From assembly GCA_023416315.1 (NCBI GenBank), contig JAEZIA010000023.1, positions 1 to 5,296 of the forward strand: a DNA stretch of 5,296 bases. The letters are read 5' to 3'. This document shows, piece by piece, positions 1-5,296 of this stretch. A program made the position numbers and the translations under genes. Position 1 is the stretch's first letter. Each line of letters starts with the position of its first letter. The stretch comes from Actinomycetes bacterium. GTDB lineage: Bacteria; Actinomycetota; Actinomycetes; Mycobacteriales; Mycobacteriaceae. The notes beneath the pieces are model-generated. The model was not told where the DNA came from. It was given only the letters and a program-made list of their open reading frames with translations, and did no database searches.

Positions 1-335
1 GCGACGGCACCTACAAGGTCGGCGTCGACATCGTGCCCGGCACCTACTCGACGCCGGGGCCGATCGAGGGCGGCGCGTGCTACTGGAAGCGCACCGGCGG
101 ACCCGACGGGCAGACCAAGGTCGACAATGCGCTGACCAAGAAGCCCGCGGTGGTGCAGATCGATCCAGGTGACACCGAGTTCAAGACCGACGGCTGCCAG
201 CCGTGGACGATGACCGATACCCCGCCGCCGCCCGCCGCCGGTCCCCTGCTGTCGCAACTGCAGCTGCGGCACGCCCTCGACACGTTGAACGGGATGGCGG
301 GCGCCTCCGGCCAGGGCCAGCTACCGCCGTACTGA
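1..335 (+). CDS. Secreted actinobacterial protein of unknown function, 3' end (partial)
   Basis: This is the C-terminal 110 residues of a protein whose start lies left of the window. The reading frame is open from position 3 and ends at TGA 333-335. A GTG at 33 is in frame, but it sits inside the conserved stretch DGTYKVGVDIVPGTY and is therefore internal, not the start. The pattern DGTYxVGxDIxPGTY, then a Cys followed by YWKR, then a second Cys in DGCQPW, resembles a module I recall from exported or lipid-anchored proteins of mycobacteria and streptomycetes that have no assigned function. The two Cys residues could form a disulfide outside the cytoplasm. A Pro/Ala-rich linker (DTPPPPAAGP) follows, then a short tail ending in QLPPY. 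The signal peptide or lipobox that would prove export is off-window. The gene converges on the YeiH-like transporter gene with 4 bp between the stops. Family resemblance is from memory; the biochemical role is unknown. Confidence 0.75.
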   Translation, partial: DGTYKVGVDIVPGTYSTPGPIEGGACYWKRTGGPDGQTKVDNALTKKPAVVQIDPGDTEFKTDGCQPWTMTDTPPPPAAGPLLSQLQLRHALDTLNGMAGASGQGQLPPY

Positions 336-339
336 TCTC

Positions 340-1458
340 TTAGGTGGCGCCCACGCCCCAGTGCAGCACCCGTGAGGTGACCAGGACCAGCCCCAGCGAC
401 ACCACGGCCACCACGACCAGACCGATGATCGCCACCACCAGCGGCCGCCATCCGGTGCGGGCGAGTTCGCGGAAGTTCGTGTTGAGCCCGACGCCGGCGA
501 AGGTCAACAGAAACGCCCATTTCGAGACGTTGCCCAGGTTGGCGATCTGCCCTTTGCTCAGCAGATGGGCGGTGGCGATCGTCGACACCGCCAGGAAGCC
601 CAGCACGAACTTGGGGAACTTCTCCCAGACGAACGTGGCCTTCGCCCCGAATCCGGGTGCGATCGCGTCGGCTTCGCCGCGGGACGCCCAGTACAGCGCG
701 AAACCCAGTACCACGAATCCGATCAGTGCGTTCCGGACCGACTTCACCAGTACGGCGAGCTTGCCCGCCTCCTCCGAGTACAGATAGCCGGTCGCGGTGG
801 TCTCGGCGGTGTTGTCGACCGCAAGACCGGCCCACAGGCCGAATTCGTGATCCGAGAGGCCCATCGCATGCCCGAGCACCGGAAGGGTGAACAGGGCCAC
901 GGCACCCAGCGCGAGGATCGCGGCGATCGCATAGCTGACGTCGGAGTTGCGGGCCCGGATGGCGCCCTTGGCCGCCACGATCGCCGACACCCCACAGATC
1001 GAAGTGCCGACGGCCAGCAGCGAACCCAGCTTGCCGGACAGGCCGAAGGCGCGGGCCGCCAACAGGATGATGCCGCCGGCGATCGCCATGTCCAGCAGGA
1101 TCTGCACCAGCGAGATCCCGCCGAGCTTGACGATGTCACCCAGCACGAAGCGCGCGCCGAGCGCGACGATGCCGATCTTCAGCCAGAACTCGTAGGTCCC
1201 CACCCCCGGCCGGAAAATCCGGTGCACGCCAACGGTATTGGTGATCAGCAGGCCGATGAGGATGGCCCACAGAACGTACTCGATGTCGGGAACCGTCCAA
1301 TGTTGGCTCTTGGCAAGGGCATTCCACCAGATCTGGGCGAACTTGCCGAGTAGCCCGATGCCGATGAGCAGCAGCACGCCGGGGACGTAGTCTGCCACGT
1401 TGCGGCTGGTGAAGATCGGCTGTTCCTCAGCGTTCTGCGCGACGTCAGTTGTGGACAC
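340..1458 (-). CDS. YeiH/UPF0324-family membrane transporter (putative sulfate exporter family)
   Basis: This is a 372-residue polytopic inner-membrane protein with about 10-11 hydrophobic segments, roughly at residues 25-42, 62-78, 92-108, 115-136, 145-164, 175-198, 236-257, 281-299, 312-327 and 336-361. Family signatures seen are EYVLWAILIGLLITNTVGV (60-78), EFWLKIGIVALGARFVLGD (90-108), GTSICGVSAIVAAKGAI (151-167), AVDNTAETTATG (213-224) and FAGVGLNTNF (320-329), followed by a last helix after WRPL. This matches the Cons_hypoth698/UPF0324 family. The 'sulfate exporter' label comes from indirect evidence on a few members, so the substrate here is unproven. The D-N-T motif around 215-217 and the EYVLWA block look more like the longer members of the family than E. 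coli YeiH; that judgement is from memory. The start is GTG 1456-1458. The only Shine-Dalgarno-like sequence, GGTGA, overlaps the upstream stop, so translational coupling to the 43-residue ORF is likely. That ORF is in the same frame, separated by TGA-CCC. Confidence 0.87.
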   Translation of the reverse strand: MSTTDVAQNAEEQPIFTSRNVADYVPGVLLLIGIGLLGKFAQIWWNALAKSQHWTVPDIEYVLWAILIGLLITNTVGVHRIFRPGVGTYEFWLKIGIVALGARFVLGDIVKLGGISLVQILLDMAIAGGIILLAARAFGLSGKLGSLLAVGTSICGVSAIVAAKGAIRARNSDVSYAIAAILALGAVALFTLPVLGHAMGLSDHEFGLWAGLAVDNTAETTATGYLYSEEAGKLAVLVKSVRNALIGFVVLGFALYWASRGEADAIAPGFGAKATFVWEKFPKFVLGFLAVSTIATAHLLSKGQIANLGNVSKWAFLLTFAGVGLNTNFRELARTGWRPLVVAIIGLVVVAVVSLGLVLVTSRVLHWGVGAT

Positions 1459-1461
1459 GGG

Positions 1462-1593
1462 TCACCACGGAATCTTGGGCAGGACGTCGGTGACGGCGAG
1501 TACGACGAAGACTCCGGCGACGATCGTCGCCCACCAGTCCACGCCGATGCCGAAACCGCCGCGTTTCGCGTCCGGCTCACTGGATTCGGTCAT
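1462..1593 (-). CDS. 43-residue single-helix membrane protein upstream of and in frame with the YeiH-like transporter
   Basis: This short ORF starts at ATG 1591-1593 and ends at TGA 1462-1464. A strong GGGAGGG lies 5 bp upstream of the ATG. The GTG two codons earlier sits directly against that ribosome binding site and is a poor candidate. The product has a polar, charged N-terminus (about residues 1-18, including SSEPDAKRGG), then VDWWATIVAGVFVVLAV as one membrane helix (about 18-34), and a short tail ending KIPW. It has no recognisable enzymatic motif. The GTG of the transporter begins one codon (CCC) after this stop and in the same frame. This looks like a separated first helix of a longer YeiH-type transporter, because long family members as I remember them begin with a DWWA-like hydrophobic segment. 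It could equally be an independent small subunit. Existence as a translated ORF is well supported by the ribosome binding site and composition; the function is inferred. Confidence 0.68.
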   Translation of the reverse strand: MTESSEPDAKRGGFGIGVDWWATIVAGVFVVLAVTDVLPKIPW

Positions 1594-1598
1594 GGTCA

Positions 1599-1605
1599 CC
1601 CTCCC
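1599..1605 (-). promoter_or_regulatory. Ribosome binding site of the 43-residue ORF
   Basis: On the minus strand the sequence reads GGGAGGG, then 5 bp, then ATG (1591-1593). It is the best Shine-Dalgarno match near any start in the window. It fixes the start of the small membrane protein, and by coupling it may also drive translation of the transporter, which has only a weak GGTGA of its own. Confidence 0.7.
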
Positions 1606-1691
1606 GTTCGCAGCACTGTTCCCCTGTCGCCGATGTTCGCGACCGCGGGTTGGCCTGACCAGCAATCTGCTCGCGCTGATTCCAGAGCTGG

Positions 1692-2459
1692 CTACTTGGC
1701 GGTGCTCGGTGTCGCGGGCAGCGGGGCCGGGCACGCGTCGTGATCCTGAAGTTCCTCGCCGCCGGCCTCGGAAGAACGGTCGGCCAGGATCACAAACCCG
1801 GGCCGCCCGACCGAATCGATGGCGCCCACGACCACCACCGTGAACTGCCCCATCGCGTCGCGGGCGCCGTCGAGGCCGTCGGCGAGCAGCAGGAACGGGT
1901 TGACGTTCAGATCAGGGCCGTCGACGGCCATCGCCCAGTACGTATGGCCGGTCAGCGGAGCCGGCAGCGGTGTCCAGTTCGGGCCGATGGCGCCGGCCGA
2001 CGAGCGCAGCGCGTCGTGGACATCGGCCCGCAGACAGTCGATGTGGATGTGCAACTGGTTCTGGGAGCGGGCGTTCGCGGAGTTCACCGCCAGGCTCATC
2101 CAGTCCCGCGCTATCGTCCCGCCTGCCCGTTGCTCGACGAACGACCGGGACTGCCAGGCCGCGGCGAAATAGTTGGGTCCACCCGGGTCCAGCAGTTCGG
2201 GGCTTTCGATCCCGGCGATGCGGTCGGTCGGGATCACCAGATACTGCCGGTCTCCGACGATGTCCTTGAGCACGGCATAGCCGCCGTCGAGGTCGACGCG
2301 CGAACACGGCGCCGGGTCGTGATGCTGACGAACGTCGACCACACACTGGTCGCGCACGACCTTCCACAGCGTGTCCGGGTCGGCTTCCGCCGTGCCGGAG
2401 GCCAGCAGGCATACCGCCAGCGCCGCCGCCAGCGGCGCGCAGGCGGGTCTGAGTCGCAC
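1692..2459 (-). CDS. cdh: CDP-diacylglycerol diphosphatase (Cdh), exported or membrane-anchored
   Basis: Cdh hydrolyses CDP-diacylglycerol to CMP and phosphatidate (EC 3.6.1.26), acting on phospholipid intermediates at the outer face of the membrane. With GTG 2457-2459 as start the protein has 255 residues, close to my recollection of about 260 for the M. tuberculosis homologue. An N-terminal hydrophobic segment (about 8-22) ends in the AEA motif at 24-26, a plausible signal peptidase I site. Family hallmarks follow in order: LWKVVRDQC (31-39), GYAVLKD (60-66), the IESPELL and NYFAAAW blocks (84-102), and the HIT-like active-site block NQLHIHIDC (134-142) with its two histidines. The C-terminal GGEELQDHDAC (233-243) is also typical of Cdh. 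A second in-frame GTG at 2463-2465 adds two residues. I prefer 2459 because an AGGG lies 7 bp upstream and because it coincides with a predicted transcription start. The stop is TAG 1692-1694. The gene is divergent from modA and is followed on the same strand, 98 bp on, by the small membrane ORF. Confidence 0.9.
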   Translation of the reverse strand: MRLRPACAPLAAALAVCLLASGTAEADPDTLWKVVRDQCVVDVRQHHDPAPCSRVDLDGGYAVLKDIVGDRQYLVIPTDRIAGIESPELLDPGGPNYFAAAWQSRSFVEQRAGGTIARDWMSLAVNSANARSQNQLHIHIDCLRADVHDALRSSAGAIGPNWTPLPAPLTGHTYWAMAVDGPDLNVNPFLLLADGLDGARDAMGQFTVVVVGAIDSVGRPGFVILADRSSEAGGEELQDHDACPAPLPATPSTAK

Positions 2460-2465
2460 GGACAC

Positions 2466-2471
2466 ACCCTA
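2466..2471 (-). promoter_or_regulatory. Candidate -10 box for a leaderless cdh transcript
   Basis: The minus strand reads TAGGGT, fitting the mycobacterial TANNNT -10 pattern. With its last T at -7, position +1 falls on 2459, which is the G of the in-frame GTG at 2457-2459. That would make the cdh mRNA leaderless, a common arrangement in mycobacteria. There is no convincing -35 hexamer, which is not unusual in this group. A six-base match in a 60-bp region can arise by chance, so the support is moderate. Confidence 0.4.
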
Positions 2472-2486
2472 CGGGCAGGCGGGGGC

Positions 2487-2492
2487 TACGAT
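2487..2492 (+). promoter_or_regulatory. Candidate -10 box for modA
   Basis: TACGAT fits the mycobacterial SigA-type -10 (TANNNT) in an otherwise very GC-rich intergenic region. A start at about 2498-2500 would leave a 5' leader of about 20 nt carrying GGGAG before the modA ATG. That leader is too short to hold a riboswitch. No clear -35 box is seen; the expected -35 position overlaps the cdh -10 candidate. Confidence 0.45.
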
Positions 2493-2510
2493 GAGCGACG
2501 CCGAAACGTC

Positions 2511-2515
2511 GGGAG
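2511..2515 (+). promoter_or_regulatory. Ribosome binding site of modA
   Basis: GGGAG lies 4 bp before the ATG at 2520-2522. The spacing is slightly short. The site supports this ATG because the encoded protein then begins directly with a lipoprotein signal peptide. Confidence 0.6.
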
Positions 2516-2519
2516 ACGC

Positions 2520-3278
2520 ATGATCACACGCCTGCTGCCGGCCCTGGCGGCCGCTCTGCTGTTCGTTGCCGGCTGCGAGTCCACCCCGCGGCAGTCGGCG
2601 GCCCGGCAGACGATCGTCGTGTTCGCCGCCGCGTCGCTGAAGACAACGTTCACCGCGCTCGGCGACCAGTTCAGCAAGGACAACCCGGGTGCCGCCGTCG
2701 AATTCTCGTTCGCGGGGTCGTCGGATCTGGTGACCCAGCTGATCCAGGGCGCGCACGCCGATGTCTTCGCCTCCGCCGACGCCAAGAACATGGACAAGGC
2801 CGCCACCGCCGGTCTGCTCGCGGGCGCGCCGGTGAATTTCGCGTCTAACACCCTGACCATCGCGGTCGCGCCGGGTAATCCCAAGGGCATCACGACGTTT
2901 CAGGATCTCGCGAAGCCGGGTCTGAATGTGGTGGTGTGCGCTCCGCAAGTGCCGTGCGGTGCCGCGGCCCAGGCGGTGCAGACCAAGACCGGCGTCACGC
3001 TGGCCCCGGTGAGCGAGGAGTCCTCGGTCACCGATGTGCTGAACAAGGTGACCAGTGGCCAGGCCGACGCCGGTCTGGTCTATGTCACCGACACCGCAGC
3101 CGCGGGCGACAAGGTCCTCGCGGTGTCGTTCCCCGAGGCGGCAGGCGCGGTCAACACCTACCCGATCGCTACGCTGAAGCAGGCGCAGAATTCAACGCTG
3201 GCAAGCGCATTCGTCGACCTGGTAACCAGCCCCGCCGGGCAGGAGATTCTGACGAAAGCCGGTTTCGGCAAGCCCTGA
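2520..3278 (+). CDS. modA: ModA, molybdate-binding lipoprotein of an ABC importer
   Basis: This is a 252-residue extracytoplasmic solute-binding protein of the ModA family, expected to bind molybdate or tungstate and deliver it to the ModB permease and ModC ATPase. The signal peptide (1-18) ends in the lipobox VAGC (16-19), so Cys19 should be lipidated and the protein anchored to the outer face of the membrane. Family blocks are IVVFAAASLKTTF (32-44), the oxyanion-binding FAGSSDLVTQL (64-74), ADVFASAD (80-87), SEESSVTDVLNKVTSGQADAGLVYVTD (165-191) with Tyr188 in the usual ligand position, FPEAAGAVNTYPIA (204-217) and SPAGQEIL (237-244). Cys140 and Cys146 are close together in the binding-cleft region and could form a disulfide. 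The RBS and the lipobox position fix the ATG start. No modB or modC follows within the window: the next gene, 21 bp on, is a pyrophosphatase-type hydrolase. The protein may therefore work with a permease encoded elsewhere. Confidence 0.93.
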   Translation: MITRLLPALAAALLFVAGCESTPRQSAARQTIVVFAAASLKTTFTALGDQFSKDNPGAAVEFSFAGSSDLVTQLIQGAHADVFASADAKNMDKAATAGLLAGAPVNFASNTLTIAVAPGNPKGITTFQDLAKPGLNVVVCAPQVPCGAAAQAVQTKTGVTLAPVSEESSVTDVLNKVTSGQADAGLVYVTDTAAAGDKVLAVSFPEAAGAVNTYPIATLKQAQNSTLASAFVDLVTSPAGQEILTKAGFGKP

Positions 3279-3299
3279 TCGTCTGGCAGGCTCGAAGCC

Positions 3300-4433
3300 G
3301 TGAACCTGCCACGCCCGGACACCGCCACCCCGCACCTGGCCGATGTGGTGCCCTCGGTGCTGGCCGCGATGGGCGTGGCCGGCTTCGAATCGCGGATCGG
3401 GCTGCCCGGTCCGGTCGCCGGCGCCTGCGTCCTGCTGATCGACGGACTCGGCGCCGAACTGCTCGATGCCCACGCTGATGAGGCGCCGGTGCTGGCCGGG
3501 TTGCGCGGCCGCACGCTGCACGTCGGGTTTCCGTCCACCACCGCTGCCGGGCTGGCCGCCGTGGGCACCGGGCATCCCTCGGGCGGCCACGGCATGGTCG
3601 GCTTGACGTTCCGGCTGCCGGAGGTCGGCGTCATCAACGCGCTGCGGTGGCGTCCGCACCCGTGGGGCGACGACGCCCGCGACCGCGCGGTTCCCGAGGA
3701 AGTCCAGCCCGTCCCAACAACTTTCGAGTGTGCGACGTCGGCGGGGATGGCGGTCAGCGTGGTCTCCGGCGCCGAGTTCACCGGGTCCGGCCTGACCAGG
3801 GCGGTGCTGCGCGGCGGCCGGTATGTCGGCGTGATGGGGCTCGGTGACCTGGCCGCCCAGGTCCGAGCCACGATCGCCGGGCGCGGCTTCTGTTACGGCT
3901 ATCACGGCGACCTCGACCTGCTCGGCCACCTCTACGGTCCGGGCTCGTTGGCGTGGCGGATGGAACTGCGGCAGGTCGACCGGTTGGTGGAGTCGATCGT
4001 CGAAGACCTGCCCGCCGGCGGTCTGCTCGCAGTGGTGGCCGATCACGGCATGGTTGCCGTCGATGCGGCGGCCACCGTCGACCTCGACACCGCACCCGAC
4101 CTGCTCGAGGGCGTGGCCGCGATCGGCGGTGAGGCGCGGGCCCGCCACGTCTACGTCCGCGAGGGTGCGGCCCCCGACGTACTGGCCGCCTGGCGCGCGG
4201 TGCTCGCCGACCATGCCTGGGTGGTCCCCCGGGACCAGGCGATCGCGGCAGGCTGGTTCGGTGCGGTCGAGGACCGGGTACTGCCGCGCATCGGTGACGT
4301 GGTGGCCGCCGCCCGCGACCGGGCCGCGCTGGTCCGGCGCACCACCGAGCCGATGGAGTCGGCGCTGATCGGCCAGCACGGGTCGCTGACCAGCGCCGAG
4401 CAACACGTACCACTGCTGCTCGCCCACGGTTGA
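3300..4433 (+). CDS. Alkaline phosphatase superfamily phosphodiesterase/nucleotide pyrophosphatase
   Basis: This 377-residue predicted metal-dependent hydrolase belongs to the type I phosphodiesterase/nucleotide pyrophosphatase family. It would act on a phosphodiester or pyrophosphate through two metal ions and a Thr nucleophile. The metal and catalytic motifs are intact and in family order: LLIDGLG with Asp48, GFPSTTAAGLAAVGTG (76-91) with Thr80/Thr81 as nucleophile candidates, DLDLLGHLYGPGS (204-216) with Asp206 and His210, VADHGM (246-251) with Asp248 and His249, and GQHGSLTSAEQHVPLL (358-373) with His360. I see no signal peptide or membrane helix, so it is probably cytoplasmic. The start is GTG 3300-3302. 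The upstream GGCAGG, 9 bp away, is a weak ribosome binding site, and the 21-bp spacing from modA suggests co-transcription. The natural substrate cannot be read from the sequence, and a link to molybdate is only positional. Its stop lies 9 bp from the stop of the convergent diguanylate cyclase gene. Confidence 0.88.
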   Translation: MNLPRPDTATPHLADVVPSVLAAMGVAGFESRIGLPGPVAGACVLLIDGLGAELLDAHADEAPVLAGLRGRTLHVGFPSTTAAGLAAVGTGHPSGGHGMVGLTFRLPEVGVINALRWRPHPWGDDARDRAVPEEVQPVPTTFECATSAGMAVSVVSGAEFTGSGLTRAVLRGGRYVGVMGLGDLAAQVRATIAGRGFCYGYHGDLDLLGHLYGPGSLAWRMELRQVDRLVESIVEDLPAGGLLAVVADHGMVAVDAAATVDLDTAPDLLEGVAAIGGEARARHVYVREGAAPDVLAAWRAVLADHAWVVPRDQAIAAGWFGAVEDRVLPRIGDVVAAARDRAALVRRTTEPMESALIGQHGSLTSAEQHVPLLLAHG

Positions 4434-4442
4434 GCCGCGGCG

Positions 4443-5296
4443 TCAGGCGTTGCGTTCCCGGAAGGTGACAGAATTGCGACGCCGGGCCTTGTGCCGGTAC
4501 ATGTCGATGTCGGCCCGGCGGATGAGCTCTTCGGCGTCATCGTCGTGGCCCCAGGTCCAGCCGACCGACGCGCTGAGGTCGAACTGGTCGTCGTCGGCCT
4601 TATAGCGTCCGGTCAACGCCCTGCGCACGGCCGCCGCCAACTCGCCGACCTCGGTGTCGCGGGTCGCCTGCGGGACGAGGACGACGAACTCGTCACCCCC
4701 GAGGCGATAGGCGGAATTCGGTTCGGCCACAGCATCACTGAGCCGGCGGGCCACCTCGGTGAGCACGATGTCGCCGGTGGCATGTCCATGCGTGTCGTTG
4801 ACGTGTTTGAAGCCGTCAAGGTCGATGAAGATCAGTCCGACCGCAACCGGCGGTCTGACGCTCTGGTGCTCGACGACGTTGCTGACCAGGGCCCGGCGGT
4901 TGTACAGGCCGGTGAGCTGATCGGTGACGGCCAGCCGGGCCAACTCGGCTTCGGCTCGCCGTCGCGCGGTGACGTCCTGGAATTGCGCGATCACCAGGTC
5001 CTCGGCGCCCTGCAGCCGGCCGGGCACCAGGACGGCGCTGCGCTGCATCCAGATCGTCGACCCGTCCCGGCGCACATAACGGCGCTCGGAGGACACCTGG
5101 GTGACTTTGCCCGCCAGCAGCGCCCGCATCTCCTCCTCGCCGGAGGCCACGTCGTCGGGATGGACGAAATCGCGGTAGTCCCGGCCGACGAGTTCGTCGG
5201 CGCTGTACCCGGTCAACGCGCACAGCGCGGGGTTGGCCAGCAGCATCTCCCCGGTGGTGGTCACCACGGCCTTGCCGAACGGGGCGTTGGCCATGC
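4443..5296 (-). CDS. PAS-GGDEF diguanylate cyclase, N-terminus cut by the window edge
   Basis: The enzyme is predicted to make cyclic di-GMP from two GTP in response to a signal sensed by its PAS domain. Counting from an in-frame ATG at 5292-5294, 283 residues are visible. The PAS domain spans about 1-112: APFGKAVVTTTGEMLLANPAL, then TGYSADELVG (28-37), HPDD (45-48), YVRRDGSTIWMQ (73-84) and a final QFQDVTARRRAEAEL that leads into the GGDEF domain. The GGDEF domain (about 122-275) has TDQLTGLYNRRAL (124-136), the metal/GTP-binding IDLDGFKHVNDTHGHATGD (157-175), an intact RLGGDEF (197-203) and a C-terminal ADIDMYRHKA (261-270). No EAL domain follows; the stop is TGA 4443-4445. The allosteric inhibitory RxxD site normally just upstream of GGDEF is replaced by AEPN (190-193). 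The visible Met lies where PAS domains are usually already under way (xxNAPFG), so the true start is probably beyond the right edge, perhaps with more sensory domains. Confidence 0.92.
   Translation of the reverse strand, partial: MANAPFGKAVVTTTGEMLLANPALCALTGYSADELVGRDYRDFVHPDDVASGEEEMRALLAGKVTQVSSERRYVRRDGSTIWMQRSAVLVPGRLQGAEDLVIAQFQDVTARRRAEAELARLAVTDQLTGLYNRRALVSNVVEHQSVRPPVAVGLIFIDLDGFKHVNDTHGHATGDIVLTEVARRLSDAVAEPNSAYRLGGDEFVVLVPQATRDTEVGELAAAVRRALTGRYKADDDQFDLSASVGWTWGHDDDAEELIRRADIDMYRHKARRRNSVTFRERNA

Noticed and set aside
33..335. Treating GTG 33 as the start of a complete 100-residue protein
   Set aside because: The frame is open to the left edge, and the conserved DGTYKVGVD stretch begins before this codon.
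1462..1464. Selenocysteine decoding of the in-frame TGA
   Set aside because: Neither the position, just after a Trp at the end of a membrane helix, nor the following sequence suggests a selenoprotein. I saw no convincing stem-loop right after the codon and know of no selenocysteine in this family.
1606..1691. Terminator or promoter between cdh and the small membrane ORF
   Set aside because: Only very short inverted repeats were seen (for example CCAG/CTGG with a 2-base loop and AGCA/TGCT with a 3-base loop), with no T-run, and no TANNNT box on the minus strand.
1594..1734. N-terminal extension of the 43-residue ORF up to an ATG at 1734, inside the end of cdh
   Set aside because: The extension is Arg-rich with no helix or motif, and the strong ribosome binding site lies within it, just before the ATG at 1593.
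1740..2519. Long open plus-strand frame running through cdh and into modA, which would give ModA a 260-residue N-terminal extension
   Set aside because: It is antisense to a well-recognised cdh. Its translation is low-complexity and Arg/His/Gly-rich, and ModA begins properly at 2520 with an RBS and a lipoprotein signal.
2491..2523. Ten-codon leader peptide (MSDAETSGDA) whose TGA overlaps the modA ATG
   Set aside because: Its ATG overlaps the candidate -10 box TACGAT, so it would not be transcribed from that promoter, and it has no clear ribosome binding site. It would come back if the modA transcript starts further upstream.
3192..4427. 411-codon minus-strand open frame opposite the pyrophosphatase gene
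   Set aside because: This is a high-GC shadow: it has no family motifs and is rich in Gly/Arg/His/Gln, while the plus strand encodes all the catalytic motifs of the phosphodiesterase family in order.

Overview
This is a GC-rich, densely coding actinobacterial chromosome segment. The order Mycobacteriales is likely, possibly a fast-growing Mycobacterium/Mycolicibacterium. The evidence is a strong G/C third-position bias, frequent GTG starts, a mycobacterial-type Cdh and ModA lipoprotein, and TANNNT-type -10 boxes. The assignment is inferred from protein character, not from a marker gene. I see no tRNA, rRNA, CRISPR array, insertion sequence or phage gene.

Layout, left to right. (1) The 3' end of a secreted actinobacterial protein of unknown function (+, cut by the left edge). 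Its stop lies only 4 bp from the stop of the convergent next gene. (2) A minus-strand block, in transcription order: cdh (CDP-diacylglycerol diphosphatase), a 43-residue single-helix membrane protein, and a YeiH/UPF0324-type membrane transporter. The 43-residue ORF and the transporter are in the same reading frame, separated only by one TGA and one CCC codon. This is the most unusual structure in the window. (3) A 60-bp divergent intergenic region between cdh and modA. It carries candidate -10 boxes for both directions, and the cdh one places a transcription start exactly on a GTG (leaderless). (4) A plus-strand pair: modA (molybdate-binding lipoprotein, with no modB or modC beside it) and, 21 bp later, a phosphodiesterase/nucleotide pyrophosphatase of the alkaline phosphatase superfamily. 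(5) A convergent PAS-GGDEF diguanylate cyclase (-), cut by the right edge.

The genes do not form one obvious pathway. Oxyanion handling is a loose theme (a molybdate-binding protein and a transporter of the putative sulfate exporter family), as is phosphodiester/pyrophosphate hydrolysis (Cdh and the pyrophosphatase). Both are inferences from family names. No stretch longer than 100 bp lacks a gene. The longest gap, 1594-1691, holds the ribosome binding site of the small membrane protein and no promoter or terminator I could recognise. I did not find a convincing undescribed system. The items most worth checking are the in-frame UGA split of the transporter, the orphan modA and the overlapping divergent promoters.
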